From contig BFEA01000245.1 in NCBI GenBank assembly GCA_003427395.1, positions 1,925,781 through 1,961,732 of the forward strand: a DNA stretch of 35,952 nucleotides, given 5' to 3'. This document shows, one piece after another, positions 11,029-21,130 of the stretch. Both the position numbers and the translations under genes were made by a program. Position 1 is the stretch's first letter. Every line of letters starts with the position of its first letter. The notes beneath the pieces are model-generated. The model did not search any database, was not told where the DNA came from, and saw only the letters and a program-made list of their open reading frames with translations. This DNA is from Chara braunii (lineage: Eukaryota; Streptophyta; Charophyceae; Charales; Characeae).

Positions 11029-11574
11029 TCAACTTCCATTCATACTCTGCGACGACCTGAGGTGCTGTTTTGACCAGCTCCTCTCATGTGAGCCATCGTT
11101 CTTCGTTCGGATCTGTATGATGCCTGAATCTGACTCGGTACTCCCCTGTAGGTTTTGGTGGTCTTCCCCTGCCCACAGGCTTGGGGACAGGCAAATCTCT
11201 ATGTTCCAAGATGTCATCGTTGTCCACATGGCCATCCATGGTTGGGGCAGCATTGATCTCCTTGATGGGAGCTTGTCTGTCTCAGCGAAAGGTGCAAGCT
11301 TGGAAGCCTGAAACACAGGGTAAGTGCACAGGGGACCAAAGATTCTAATCACATAAGAGGGACCATCCGGTTCATCACCCACAGTACCCAACACCTCCCA
11401 AGGACCAAAATACTGAGGCATTAGTTTCCTAGAGATGCCGATCTCCTGTCCTAATTCACTGGCCTTTACCCAGACTTGTTCTCCTACCTGAAATGCGGGC
11501 TGTCGTCTGTGCCTGTTCTCATAGGCAATCATGACCTCTTGAGATTTTCTGATATGCTCGACAGCCTGCTGCAA
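11029..11574 (-). pseudogene. Gypsy integrase C-terminal domain (second copy)
   Basis: This 181-residue segment reads as the C-terminal part of gypsy integrase: RHRRQPAFQVGEQVWVKASEL (the GPY/F-adjacent motif), LMPQYFGPWEVLGTVGDEPD, PSYVIRIFGPLCTYPVFQASKLAPF. This region contacts DNA and leads into the chromodomain in chromoviruses. The stretch after about residue 100 no longer resembles a chromodomain clearly. It continues, after a frame change, the integrase core at 11570-12330. Confidence 0.85.
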
Positions 11575-12330
11575 CAGCTTCTCATACTGGACACCAAATT
11601 CAATGGTTCCGGGAGTCGCAGCTGGTCGGTTATCAAGAAGTAGAAAATCTAGTACTGATCGAGGCTTCCAACCCGAGTGCAGCTCATTTGGAGAAACTCC
11701 GGTGGTACTATGAACAGCGTTGTTGTACAGGCTGGCAATGAGAGGTAGTGGGCTTGATGTAATGCCTCAGCAAGTGTTGTACCACGCGGTTCATCTGCTC
11801 CGCCTGGCCATTGGCTTCGGGATGATTCCCTGAAGTCATTTGCAGTTGGCTGCTCATCTATTCGGCCACTTTCTTCCACATCTCACTTGTGAATCAGATA
11901 TCTCTATCGCTGACTATGGTCTTGGGCAGTCCGAAATCGCGCATCCAGTTATCCATGTATAACTTAATGACATTCTCAATCTTTGCAGTCTCAGGCATGC
12001 CAATTAGTCTAGCGTGCTTTGTAAACCGGTAAACCATGACGAAAATGTGCCTCTTGCCGCTCTTGCTGGTCACAAGGGTATCTATGAAGTTCATGGAAAC
12101 ACTTTGTTCCGGACCTGCAGGAATACGCAAAGGCTTGAGTAACCCAAGCGGTGCTTAAGTTCGCAGCTCGTCCCGCTGGCAGACTTAAAATGTCTGGACG
12201 TATCTTTTGCATCGTCAAGCATAGTCGGCCATCACGAACGCTGTACTAAATTAGCACTAGTCTTCTTGTAACCGAAATGCCTTGTCGCATCGTGACATTC
12301 TACTAAATAAACTACGCAAAGACTCACTAG
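11575..12330 (-). pseudogene. Gypsy integrase zinc and catalytic core with stops
   Basis: From high to low coordinate on the minus strand: a zinc-domain remnant (CHDATRHFGYKKTSANLVQ), then IPAGPEQSVSMNFIDTLVTSK (the first Asp position reads Asn), RHIFVMVYRFTKHARLIGMP, FGLPKTIVSDRDI (second Asp), FTSEMWKKVAE, and SGNHPEANGQAEQMNRV (Glu of the DDE triad). The core is in one frame from 12130 down to about 11740. It is interrupted by a TGA after SDRDI (family Arg) and a TAG after VAE (family Gln). Asn for the first Asp would inactivate the enzyme even without the stops. Confidence 0.85.
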
Positions 12331-12539
12331 ACGACACACACAATCTTTTGAACCCTGCCTTTTCAAGAAAGAGCATTCATCCACCATCACAAACTCATCA
12401 GATGTGGTTCTCTCGTATGATGCGCATCATGATGGGGTCTTCCCAGTAGGCATCAACCAAGGATCGAGTTACATCATCCCACAAGCCAAACTCAGTTATC
12501 ATCGCACCTATGTAGTCTGCCCTCTGCGACGACGCATCA

Positions 12540-12992
12540 ACAACCTAAATGTACTTTCCCTTCACATATTCTACTTTGAAGTCTTATTGATCAACAACTT
12601 CAATCCAGCGTTTGAGTGCATCGGAAAGAACAGGCTGCGTCTTGATCCACTTGAGTGTCTGATGGTTGGTTCTCAAATAGAAGAACTTCCCCAGTAGATA
12701 ATGCCTCCAGTGGACAAGAGTTTTGTAAAGGGCGTAGAGTTCTCTTTCATAGGTGGATTTCGCCAACTTCTTTGATGGCATCTTCTTGCTCATGTACTTT
12801 ATCGGGCTTAAGTTCTTCCCTTCCTGTTAGGCCAGTGCTGCGCCAATGCCATATTGGCTCGCGTCAGTGGTCACGATGAATGGCTTCTCAAGATCAGGAA
12901 GCATGGGAATCTTATGATGTGTGAGAGCATACTTCAATCTATTGAATTCTCTCTCACATTCGTCCGTCGATTCCCATGGTGTGTCAATGCGT
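12540..12992 (-). pseudogene. Gypsy RT thumb / RNase H fragment
   Basis: The fragment starts abruptly near 12990 with ESTDECEREFNRLKYALTHHK, the end of RT. RNase H follows: KPFIVTTDASQYGIGAALA (first Asp), a stop, YMSKKMPSKKLAKSTYERELYAL (catalytic Glu), then FFYLRTNHQTLKW. Families have TDH at the last block, so the third catalytic Asp is Asn here. DALKRWIEVVDQ is followed by a stop and a spacer into integrase. Beyond 12992 the match ends in unrelated sequence, so the copy is 5'-truncated. Confidence 0.85.
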
Positions 12993-13642
12993 TGTCGGTG
13001 CGAATACCCTTACAAGGGTATCCGCCCTGGTTTTCGCCAGCAACAGAGAATAAGTTTTGTTTAAAAGTTCAAGTTTACCGTGCGGGGCGCAACATCGTAT
13101 GAGGTTTACGTTGACTGAATGGTTGACTAGAGTAGGGAGTGTTTGGGCGCGCGAGCTTGAGGCGCGCGTGATTTTATTTGTCCATGACTGAAGGACCGGT
13201 GTGATCGCCGGTCGGATGTCTATTTTGGTGATTTAGCTAGGATTAAATAGATTTTGTCCCTTGATTGGTGCGTTTGCCTGTGACCTATGCGTACGTACGG
13301 AGGACGACGTCAACCACAATATGATTTTGAAAGCATTTCTGTAGATCTACGCGTCTCGCAGTATCCGCTTATTTAAGTGTCTATTAAAATTAGACTCAAC
13401 CTTGGGCCTTTCACTATTGGTTACAACATCGAACTTTCATCAAAGAGATTCAGGGATCGAGGTCGAGCGGTGACGGCGCGGGGATATCAGAGTAGCGCGA
13501 AGGAACCGAGAGGTTGAGGGCCCGACGGGGCTACTCCCCTTGGTTTTTGTCGTCAGGCGGCGTCGGAGCGGTGCTAACACTTTCTTCTTTCCTCGTTCGT
13601 CATATTTTGACGATTGAAGGTCTTGAATACCTTTAAAGTTTA
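12993..13642. other. Gene-free stretch between gypsy fragment and Helitron 3' end
   Basis: No coding domain is seen. It contains a short hairpin at about 13193-13212 (GACCGG ... CCGGTC) and GCGCGC-rich words near 13148-13170. Confidence 0.45.
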
Positions 13643-13682
13643 CTAGCTAAGTGCCCGGGCGGTGCGGGCCACGCCCGCAGAA
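13643..13682 (-). other. Helitron 3' terminal hairpin and CTAG end
   Basis: Reading the minus strand from about 13679: TGCGGGC, GTG loop, GCCCGCA, giving a 7-bp GC-rich stem. It is followed after about 15 bases by ACTTAGCTAG, and the next base is T. Helitrons end in a short GC-rich hairpin 10-15 bases before CTRR and insert between A and T, so the arrangement and orientation agree with the coding part. Confidence 0.65.
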
Positions 13683-13740
13683 ATAAGAGTACCTGGCTAC
13701 GAAGTCCAACTTTAATTCATGAATCAAAAGAATAACAAAT

Positions 13741-13806
13741 AGGAAAAAAAAAATGTAAGAGAAAGGGCGAGGAGAGACAAAGATAGAGAAAAAAAAAAAA
13801 AGATAG

Positions 13807-13859
<53 letters not shown>

Positions 13860-13970
13860 AAGAGATAGAGAGATATATTAAGAGAGAGAGAGAGAGATAG
13901 AGAGAGGGACAACGAAAGAGCAAAGAACAAAAAAAAACGACCACAAGTAAAAAAAAGGAAAAAAAATTGA
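13741..13970. repeat. Purine-rich microsatellites, including (GATA)n
   Basis: A-rich and GA-rich tracts surround about eleven GATA units at 13801-13847. Open frames through this tract are repeat artefacts. It lies just inside the Helitron 3' end. Confidence 0.9.
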
Positions 13971-14064
13971 TATTAAGATTTTAGTTTTCATTTAATTAAT
14001 CAAGTGGCCGCAGTATGATCAAGGCACAATCATTGCGCAGTGCAATCAATATTGACTTAAAAAA

Positions 14065-14104
14065 NNNNNNNNNNNNNNNNNNNNNNNNNNNNNNNNNNNN
14101 NNNN
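14065..14104. other. Assembly gap (40 Ns)
   Basis: Forty consecutive Ns flanked by A-run and T/CT-run sequence, so the true length of the low-complexity tract is unknown. Confidence 0.99.
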
Positions 14105-14248
14105 TTTTTTTTTCTCTCTCTCTCTCCTTCCCCCCTTATTCATTTGTTTTTCCCTTCCCATCTCTCTTGTAGGGGCAATTACGTAACTGAAACCGAAGAC
14201 GACCATCTAAGAATTTGTCATTAAGGCAACGCCTGGACAACCGCCCAA

Positions 14249-16033
14249 TCAACATTTTTGTCTTCCTATCTCTCTTATAAGACCAATCAACGAACGGTAG
14301 TCTTGCAACACCTCACGAACAGAAACTTGTTGCAACACTTTGCGACGATACTCCTCGAAAGTTCCGAATCGAGTCTGTCTTTGTCGATTGTAATCGAGAT
14401 GAATTGCAGCATCCACACATTTCCAAGTGTTCATACTCGTATTCAATTTTGTTGCTGCTTCCACAATATTTTGCACCCTGTGAGAACTGTCAAGATAGGA
14501 CAGGTGTGCAAGTGTCTTTTTCGGACCAATAGATTCAACAGAGACGTACATGGTAATGTTAAAAGTAGAAGAACTTGGTTCTTCCAATGGTCCTGTATAG
14601 ACATGCGGATGGTCTCTTGATGGCGTATGAGCGGGCACAACACAACTGACAGGAGACGGAGTAGCCGTAGCGGTCGGCAAAGCAAGAACAACAACATAAG
14701 TAGTGACAATCGACGTTGACATATTGGAGGGTGAAGCATAATCCGCAAGGCGTTGAAAATTTGGAGGAGACGCTGTTTGAAGGGGGAGTCTACGGACCGG
14801 AGCGGAATGAGGAGTGGAAGAAGCAACCACGGGAGGAATCCTTTTGAGAAGCTGATGTATCCTTGCATATTTGTGAAAGGTTTGGGGAATGGTCCCTTCT
14901 ATCGGACAATGCTGCAAATCAAATGTCATCCTAGTAATCTCCTCATTAGACAGAGCAATGAACTCATCGTTCAAAAGTGATTGCAACATGGAAGAAATCT
15001 TCAAATCTGAAACATTCAATGGGTTTGAAGGAAAAGGGAATCGTCGTTCCAACCGCATATTAGTGAGTTTGTTTCTTTTCAACTCCGGGAAGTTTTCCCA
15101 TATTCGTTCATCTTTCATGACTGTGGCACTTTTGACAAACATTTCAAAAAGCACCTCAGTCACGAGATTTTGGATGTCAACCTTCTTCGCATCGTCAAAC
15201 CATCTAGCAAGGTAAGCGCGCGGATTCGGAGTGCGAATTGTGGGTGCATCGTTATCATCGGGCACCACAATAACCCCCGAAGGATTTTGTGGTTGCGATG
15301 TGGCGCAAACATGTCTTTCGCGTCCACTGCGTTGAGATTGCGAAGACGAATCATAAACACGTGCACGTCCAGCAAGCGGTGCACAAAACGGAAGAGATGA
15401 AAGTGCATCATCAGGGCGCGCATTCAGCGCTCTTATAATCTGAGTTCCCATTTAATCAACAACAGGTTGCCGTCCCACCTGATTATCAACCAAGGTAGGC
15501 TCGAGCATTTCAGGCGAAGTCAAAACATTAGTTTTCGCACCACGTCTCTTTCTTCTCTTGAATGTAGAATCAACACAGTTTTCTTTTGAATCACCCGTAA
15601 CGTCATCATCCTCGTCATCAGGAAATGTAAGGTTAACAGACCTACCCGACTGACCTCTACACGAACCATCCCCATCAGCACGACAATCATCACCATCCCC
15701 CTCCACAACCATCTTCTCAGCATCATCAAGGGTATTCCCTTGCGAACATCCACGTTCAACCTCACCAACAACAGGATGATCGTCCCGAGGATGTTCACTT
15801 CCAAGATTCACCGACCTTTCATCACTTCCACTTTTCTTGGACGTCTCCGAATCTTCAGCTTCAGCTTTTGATGTAACATTCGTATCGTATTGAGTGGTAT
15901 TGTTGGTTGTCATTGCTTTCCTCTTAGCACGAGTGTCATACTTGTGCGACATTCGGGAGTCGCTTGCAAAGAAAGCATATGACAAAATAATTTGGGATGT
16001 GAAGGCTCGATGAAAGAAAAAAGAAGAACTCAT
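14249..16033 (-). CDS. Unknown protein encoded downstream of the Helitron helicase
   Basis: Two open segments in one frame (15452-16033 and 14249-15451) are separated only by a TAA that is immediately followed by ATG. They could be one ORF of about 595 residues with a stop, or two. A likely start is the Met of MSHKYDTRAKRKAMTT near 15954. The N-terminal 190 residues are acidic and low-complexity with a basic patch (FKRRKRRGAK), which suggests a nuclear protein. Residues after MGTQIIRAL include a folded-looking helical region (VDIQNLVTEVLFEMFVKSAT ... FPELKRNKLTNMRLERRFPF). A C-terminal helical stretch (FGTFEEYRRKVLQQVSVREV) ends it. No family is recognised. It lies on the Helitron's strand inside its 3' end, so it is either an accessory Helitron gene or captured host sequence. 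Confidence 0.6.
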
Positions 16034-16102
16034 CCCAAAAATTCATGATATACAATATTCTTCATGAAAATTTTTTTATCAGGCACCGCAACACGGCTGT
16101 TG

Positions 16103-17340
16103 TTAAGATGACCAACATGCGACAAAGCAACATACAGTTGGCCATGCACAAAAACCGGTTTGCGTAGCCAAACCGCCTACACGAGATACGGTTTGTCCTT
16201 TCGACTTGTTAATCGTTACAGCAAAAGCAAGACGGACTGGAAATTGCCTCCTAAACCATTTGAACCCCGTGGTCTCACCATCGATTGCCAAATCAATCTT
16301 GAGGATCAGTGTTGTCTTACCCGTGTGCATTATTGTCACTTCCAACAAATCATCATTAGCGATCTTCTTCACAATCAACCTTGTACCGTTGCAAAGTCCT
16401 TCCTTCGGTGACAAATTTCGCAAAAGCATCACAGGTGCACCAATTTTTAAGCGCAACCTGTGAGGTGGAAGGCCAGATTCGTCGAGAGAGTTTAACAAAT
16501 CTCGCTCAATATTGAGTCCGATATCATCCGAATCAGGATAATCAACACTAAAAAGGTCACGCACCTCCTCAGGAAAGACGTCAAGAACACGGTTGTTAAC
16601 AGAACCGACATCGTCATTAGTAGGGCATAGAATTAATCGAGGCAAGAAATAATCGGCATCTCCCACATGGTTGGACACATCATCAAACGTCCATGAAATC
16701 AACTCATCAATCAGTTTATCCGTATAAATCTCACGTGACAATCTGGCCGCAGCATGTTCATTAGGAACAACACGAGGATGGTCACCATTCCCAATTCGCA
16801 TCAAAAAGTGGTCATACATTTGTGTCATTTCATCATTCCCCAAGCTTAAGATTCTCATATTTTCGGTTAGTTGATGAACCTCAAAAAGTTTCCACAAAGG
16901 AGATATTTTCATAGACGCATCAATTTTTGCGCTCGCGAGCCGTATTTCACAACGAACAAAACCTGTCTAAAATCCCCAGCAAGAAGTAGAACTTTCCCAC
17001 CAAACGGCTCGTCTTTGTTACTCATTGGAGCCTCGTCCCAAACAATCAAGTCCGCACGGCGGATAAGCTCCGCAAGATCACTTTGTTTCGGAATCAAGAA
17101 GGGTCGCGTGTTATTAGGTTTTAAAGGTATGCGAAATCGTGAGTGAAACGTTTGATTCCCCGTCAAAAAAGTCGTCGCTATCCCACTGGACGCGACGGCC
17201 AGTGCAATGGCAGAACGGGACCTTATGCCCCCCAAAATCGTTTCAATGCAAAAAGTATTTCCTGTTCCAGCAGGTGCATCGACAAAAACACGCAACAGTA
17301 TTTTCTCTTGCACATACCGAACGACTCTTTCCACCAACAC
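16103..17340 (-). pseudogene. Helitron Pif1-family DNA helicase domain, frameshifted
   Basis: Segment 16909-17340 holds the helicase N-terminal half: FVDAPAGTGNTF (Walker A, with Asn where Lys is required), LIVWDEAPMSNK (Walker B DEA), and KVLLLAGDFRQVLFVV (family GGDFRQxLPV). Segment 16103-16912, one frame over, continues with VHQLTENMRI (family L..N.R), LPPHRLRLKIGAPVMLLRNL, CNGTRLIV, and FPVRLAFAVTINKSKGQT (motifs V/VI). The frame change lies near 16910. The helicase would unwind DNA 5' to 3' during rolling-circle replication. Loss of the Walker A Lys and the shift make it inactive. It is in frame with the Rep-linker segment upstream, separated only by a TAA at 17386-17388. Confidence 0.92.
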
Positions 17341-17385
17341 TCGTTGACGTAAACGAAGACGTCGAAAATTAGAGTCATATCTGCG

Positions 17386-18216
17386 TTACATTTCAATCAG
17401 ATCATACGACAACTCGTCATTTAGAATCGAGAATACCGTTCTGTTCTCGTAATGTCTGGTTATATTCTTAGCAATTGTTTCCCCGTCGGTTGTTGGATAA
17501 TGAAGGCAGAACTGACGGATGTTTTTTCCAGACTCTTGCAGAATACAATCAAGATGGAATAACACTAACCATTGCAACATGTTCGGGGGAACAATTTCAC
17601 AGTCGTGGCGATACTGAAAATCGTCACACATTTTATCCCAATGTCGTTCAAAGAAACGGACCGGATTGTTCACTGGACGAAACGCGAGAAGCATAACGAA
17701 TATTTTACGAACTTCTTCCGGCATGTAATGCGTCGCGGCTGTGTCGATGCATTGATCATATGCATCGTCTGTTTGCAAAAGGTCTAATCGAAGACACACT
17801 AATCGGAAAGAATCGTATTTGACTTCGTCCGCCGTACAAATTTCGACAAAAGAGTGCACCCCACGAGAATGTTCATGGTTTCGCAACACACGCAGATAAA
17901 ATCGTTCGCCTTCCGTGATCCTCACGTGATGCAACTGAGGTATCTTTTCAAAGGGATCACCTTGAAGATCACGCTTTCTTCGGTTCCACTTCTTATTTTT
18001 CTTATCCCACACATGAATATTAACGATTTTTGCGCATAGAGGAAACTCCTCTTTAGGAACATGTTTATTCAAAGAGTTTTGTTCCATCCATGCCGTCAAT
18101 TCCGTTTTCGGGGGCCCTTGCAAAACAACGTCATGCACAGTGCCAGGTTCGAATTGCACTTTTTGCATGTTTTCGAAATGCACGGACAATCTTTCGACCG
18201 CGGGCCATTGTTCCAC
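17386..18216 (-). pseudogene. Helitron Rep-helicase linker domain
   Basis: This segment is the conserved region between Rep and helicase in Helitron proteins: PAVERLSVHFENMQ, TELTAWMEQN, KKWNRRKRD, ITEGERFYLRVLRNH, FVEICTADEVKYDSFRLVCLRLDLLQTDDAYDQCI, PEEVRKIFVMLLAF. It is in the same frame as the Rep segment upstream; the only break is a TAG at 18238-18240 just before RLFEFDVVEQWPAVERL. Family members typically have Trp at this position, so TGG to TAG is the likely change. After the terminal stop at 17386-17388 the same frame continues as RRYDSNFRRLRLRQRVLVERV into the helicase, so the original was one long protein. Confidence 0.9.
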
Positions 18217-18237
18217 AACGTCGAACTCAAATAGACG

Positions 18238-19160
18238 CTAGTATGCTTCGCATGCACCTACAACACACATATCTTGATACAATTTCACAACGTCGATGAG
18301 CACATTATTATCTTGCTCGCAAACCATAGCATGATCACACCTTTTGTACACGTACTTGCACGCCTTGATGTTACCACAATATTCAACATTTAAGTGGCAA
18401 TTAAACCTCATTAGCAAGTACGAGTTATACAAGACTACACGCCGATTTTCGTAAACGGCTCTATTTTGAACAATCGTAAAACCACTGTCACTTGGTTTCC
18501 TTCTCCTATACGAAGGGTACGTTTGTTTGTCTTTGAATGTTGTTGTTGAAATGAAGTATTTCGGAAACCCTTTTGTGCATTCTCCGTCCTCCGTACACGA
18601 AGCATCGCGTTTCTCCGCACCGCAAATCCCGTGGAACATGAACTTGGCTACCCTTTCTCTCAATTCCCCTTCCGGAGGAATCTCGACACACACCACATTG
18701 CTGACAGCATCCGCATCCTGAATTTTATCATTCGGATGCAGGATAACCAATATATGTGCGTGTGGTAGACCCCTTTTTTGAAACTCCACCACATACAACA
18801 TTCCAATCACCTTACCAAAGATCCGTTTGTTCTTTATCTCATCAATCAGTTGTGCAAGATAACCTCTGAACACTCGCGCCAAAAGATCTGGCCTGTTGTT
18901 AGGACATTGACCTGGCAACAGGGCTTGTTTGATCTCCGGCCAGTTAGTGCTGCACGTCATAGTGATGAAAAGATCCGGTTTTCCGAATCGCCTCACAATT
19001 GCCATGTTGTTGTGATATATTTCATTCATATATCGGGGGCCCCCAGTGAACGTTGACGGTAAAACCACTTTTATCCCAACACCCTCACCACGTTGATTTT
19101 ATTGCGCAGCGTCTCTTAAATCCTGATAATACTCCGAGCGCAATTCTTTCTGGTGGAATC
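18238..19160 (-). pseudogene. Helitron HUH endonuclease (Rep) domain
   Basis: This is the rolling-circle replication initiator that nicks and rejoins element ends. Conserved blocks are VVLPSTFTGGPRYMNEIYHNNM, VRRFGKPDLFITMTCSTNWPEI, GMLYVVEFQKRGLPHAHILVIL with the HUH metal-binding histidines in PHAH (codons about 18754-18762), and CTEDGECTKGFPK. The C-terminal catalytic region reads NIKACKYVYKRCDHAM. Families have two Tyr here (IKYLYKYVYKG); only the second is clear, so one nucleophile appears lost. The frame is open from 19098 down to 18241, with a TAA at 19099-19101 after RSEYYQDLRDAAQ upstream, which is itself in frame. Confidence 0.93.
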
Positions 19161-19169
19161 TCACTCATT

Positions 19170-19905
19170 TTAAGCAGAGGGATTCAACTTTAGTGTACGC
19201 CATACAACAAAACTCGTGGAAGAGGCGTGCTGCATAAAGGAGGCAAGGCCTTTCACCATCACGCTCGTGAGGTCAAATGCATAGTACTCATTGGCACTAA
19301 GTCCTGGCGGCCATCCAACTTCCGAAGCACGTCGGACAGACCAACTATCAATTCCCTCCGGGAAAAGTAAAACAAACCTTAAGCAGTCGTGCGCTCGAGA
19401 ACATTTCGGAACCACAACCGTCTGCCACTCACCAGGAAGAGGAGTACGCAAACGAATCTCGAACTCGAGAGGAAGGAGTTCATCGACCATCAGAACACAC
19501 ATCTCATGTAAAACCATAGGACGGTTATAACGCCTTGCATGTTCCCCATCAGGAATGGCATCCGGATTTATGACTAACTTTCTCCCGTTCAACGCTTCCG
19601 GCGGAAGGTCTGCAACCATTATAAAGTCCTTCACATAATTGTTACATCGTTGTATCAATTCGTGAAACCTTCTCAATACGCGTTTCGCTCGATCAAGTTC
19701 AGCATCGGGTGTATGTGCAGGTAAGTTAAGGAAATTTACCCTTTGATGAATCGCATCGTTCAAACGTTGAGGATCGTGCAAGTATAGTTACGCAAACTGA
19801 GGAAGTTCCCCTTCCCCCACAGCCAATGCACTGACACGATGAAAGATTGGACCTTGAGCCCTAAGTTGGCTCTGGAATCCTCAAACACCATCGCTCGGTT
19901 GCTTC
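19170..19905 (-). pseudogene. Helitron_like_N domain
   Basis: The N-terminal Helitron domain reads QLRAQGPIFHRVSALAV and ELPQFA, then a TAA at 19788-19790, then LYLHDPQRLNDAIHQRV, YNRPMVLHEMCVLMV, and CLRFVLLFPEGIDSWSV. The family has FAQLY at the stop, so CAA to TAA is likely. After ANEYYAFDL the frame is lost near 19260. The neighbouring frame continues with CLLYAARLFHEFCCMAYTKV and then a TGA at the LK-VRFHQKELR position, where Trp is usual. This domain always precedes Rep, and its role is not established. Confidence 0.88.
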
Positions 19906-19939
19906 AACCGCGAGGATGCGAGGGATAAATTATTATTAA

Positions 19940-20272
19940 TTATCCTCGCATTGTTTCAAAAGAATCGACCGTCGGAACTTTGAGACATCCAAAGGAAAAA
20001 AATCTCATGCTCCGGGGAGCCTTCGCAGGGTCATTCTCATAGAGGACAACGCTTTGTACCTTTTCGACAACACATCTTTGTCCATTTTCTTTCGTGGTGC
20101 CACAATTTAGCACCACAATGCTTAAACGGATCTCGACCGCCAATGCCGAATGGTTCAACAGTGCTAGCATTCCCAAGAATCGCCACAGTGTTCTCAACCG
20201 CCACATACGTTGTTGCCACAGATGCTTATGGGAGTGCATTAAGATCAGGAGCCGGAACATCATGGAAATCAT
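19940..20272 (-). pseudogene. Helitron N-terminal zinc-finger-like segment
   Basis: One frame reads HCGAKLWHHERKWTKMCCRKG, matching the CGA..W..E....CC..G zinc-finger-like motif at the start of Helitron replication proteins. It then shifts to the frame reading PRSMRFFSFGCLKVPTVDSF. The two frames overlap between 20037 and 20219, so at least one indel lies inside. The product would be the N-terminus of the Rep-helicase. Confidence 0.8.
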
Positions 20273-21062
20273 TCATTTCTTCCTCGCGACTATTTGACTC
20301 ACTGTCTTCGCGATTGTTCATTGAATTTAGATTTTTCACGGATGGATTTTGCGGTTGTCTCGCTCGCGATGACAGACTCCGCGAGTGCCTCGCTCGAGAA
20401 GATTGACTTCGTGATTGTCTCGCAGGAGAAGATGCACTCCTCAATTTCGCAGAGGCGCTCGCTCGAATCTCTTGAAGGATATTCTCAACGAACAAACTTC
20501 GCCTCACACCCCGTACAATTTTTGTATGACCACGCACATCTTCTTTCCTCCTATGATTCTTAAGTGCACCTCTCAATGCACACATACGTTTAACATGAAA
20601 GTTTGGTCGTCTTCCCTGACTTTTCCTTCGTTTTGAAATTATACACGACATAGAACATTCATTCACATTCATTTTATTGACTTGTTCCGTTCCTTCACCA
20701 GCATCTACAGTACTTTCAACAACTATTGCACTTGCATCATAGCCCGATGACACACGGTGAGGCATCGACGACAACGATCCAAGTTCCAAAGGATGCACAA
20801 CTTTATTGGCACGCAGTCGTCGAATTAACAACATACGGTACCGTCTCATGCGCCTTGAATGAACCGGTTTCCATAATAATAATTTTCTCCGTTGATTATG
20901 AAATTGAATATACTTTCTAATCAACGTGTTCGGTGAATTCGATGAGGTCGTGGCAGCAGAACATGCATTTGCATGAACATCCGTCAAGGGAGGGCAAACG
21001 TTACTCTCCACAGATCTTTGTTGGACATCGACAGTCAATGTCGACGATGAACAATTGTGCAC
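20226..21062 (-). CDS. Basic, Ser/Arg-rich ORF upstream of the Helitron Rep
   Basis: A 278-residue open frame with no recognised domain. Residues about 48-80 are strongly basic (IRKYIQFHNQRRKLLLWKP, then RRMRRYRMLLIRRLRANK). The C-terminal part has Ser-Arg repeats of the type ARQSRSQSSRARHSRSLSS at about residues 224-242, which come from a short DNA repeat at 20358-20450. It ends just before the zinc-finger segment on the same strand and may be the element's N-terminal extension or a separate DNA/RNA-binding protein. Confidence 0.5.
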   Translation of the reverse strand: MHNCSSSTLTVDVQQRSVESNVCPPLTDVHANACSAATTSSNSPNTLIRKYIQFHNQRRKLLLWKPVHSRRMRRYRMLLIRRLRANKVVHPLELGSLSSMPHRVSSGYDASAIVVESTVDAGEGTEQVNKMNVNECSMSCIISKRRKSQGRRPNFHVKRMCALRGALKNHRRKEDVRGHTKIVRGVRRSLFVENILQEIRASASAKLRSASSPARQSRSQSSRARHSRSLSSRARQPQNPSVKNLNSMNNREDSESNSREEEMNDFHDVPAPDLNALP

Positions 21063-21130
21063 ATGTGCCGAGTCCGAGAGAAAATTATCAAGTAAAACGG
21101 ATATTTCGATAATCGAAATGGAATCTGCAT

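Noticed and set aside
13990-14230. Plus-strand frame spanning the N gap
   Set aside because: It consists of unknown bases and low-complexity sequence and cannot be supported.
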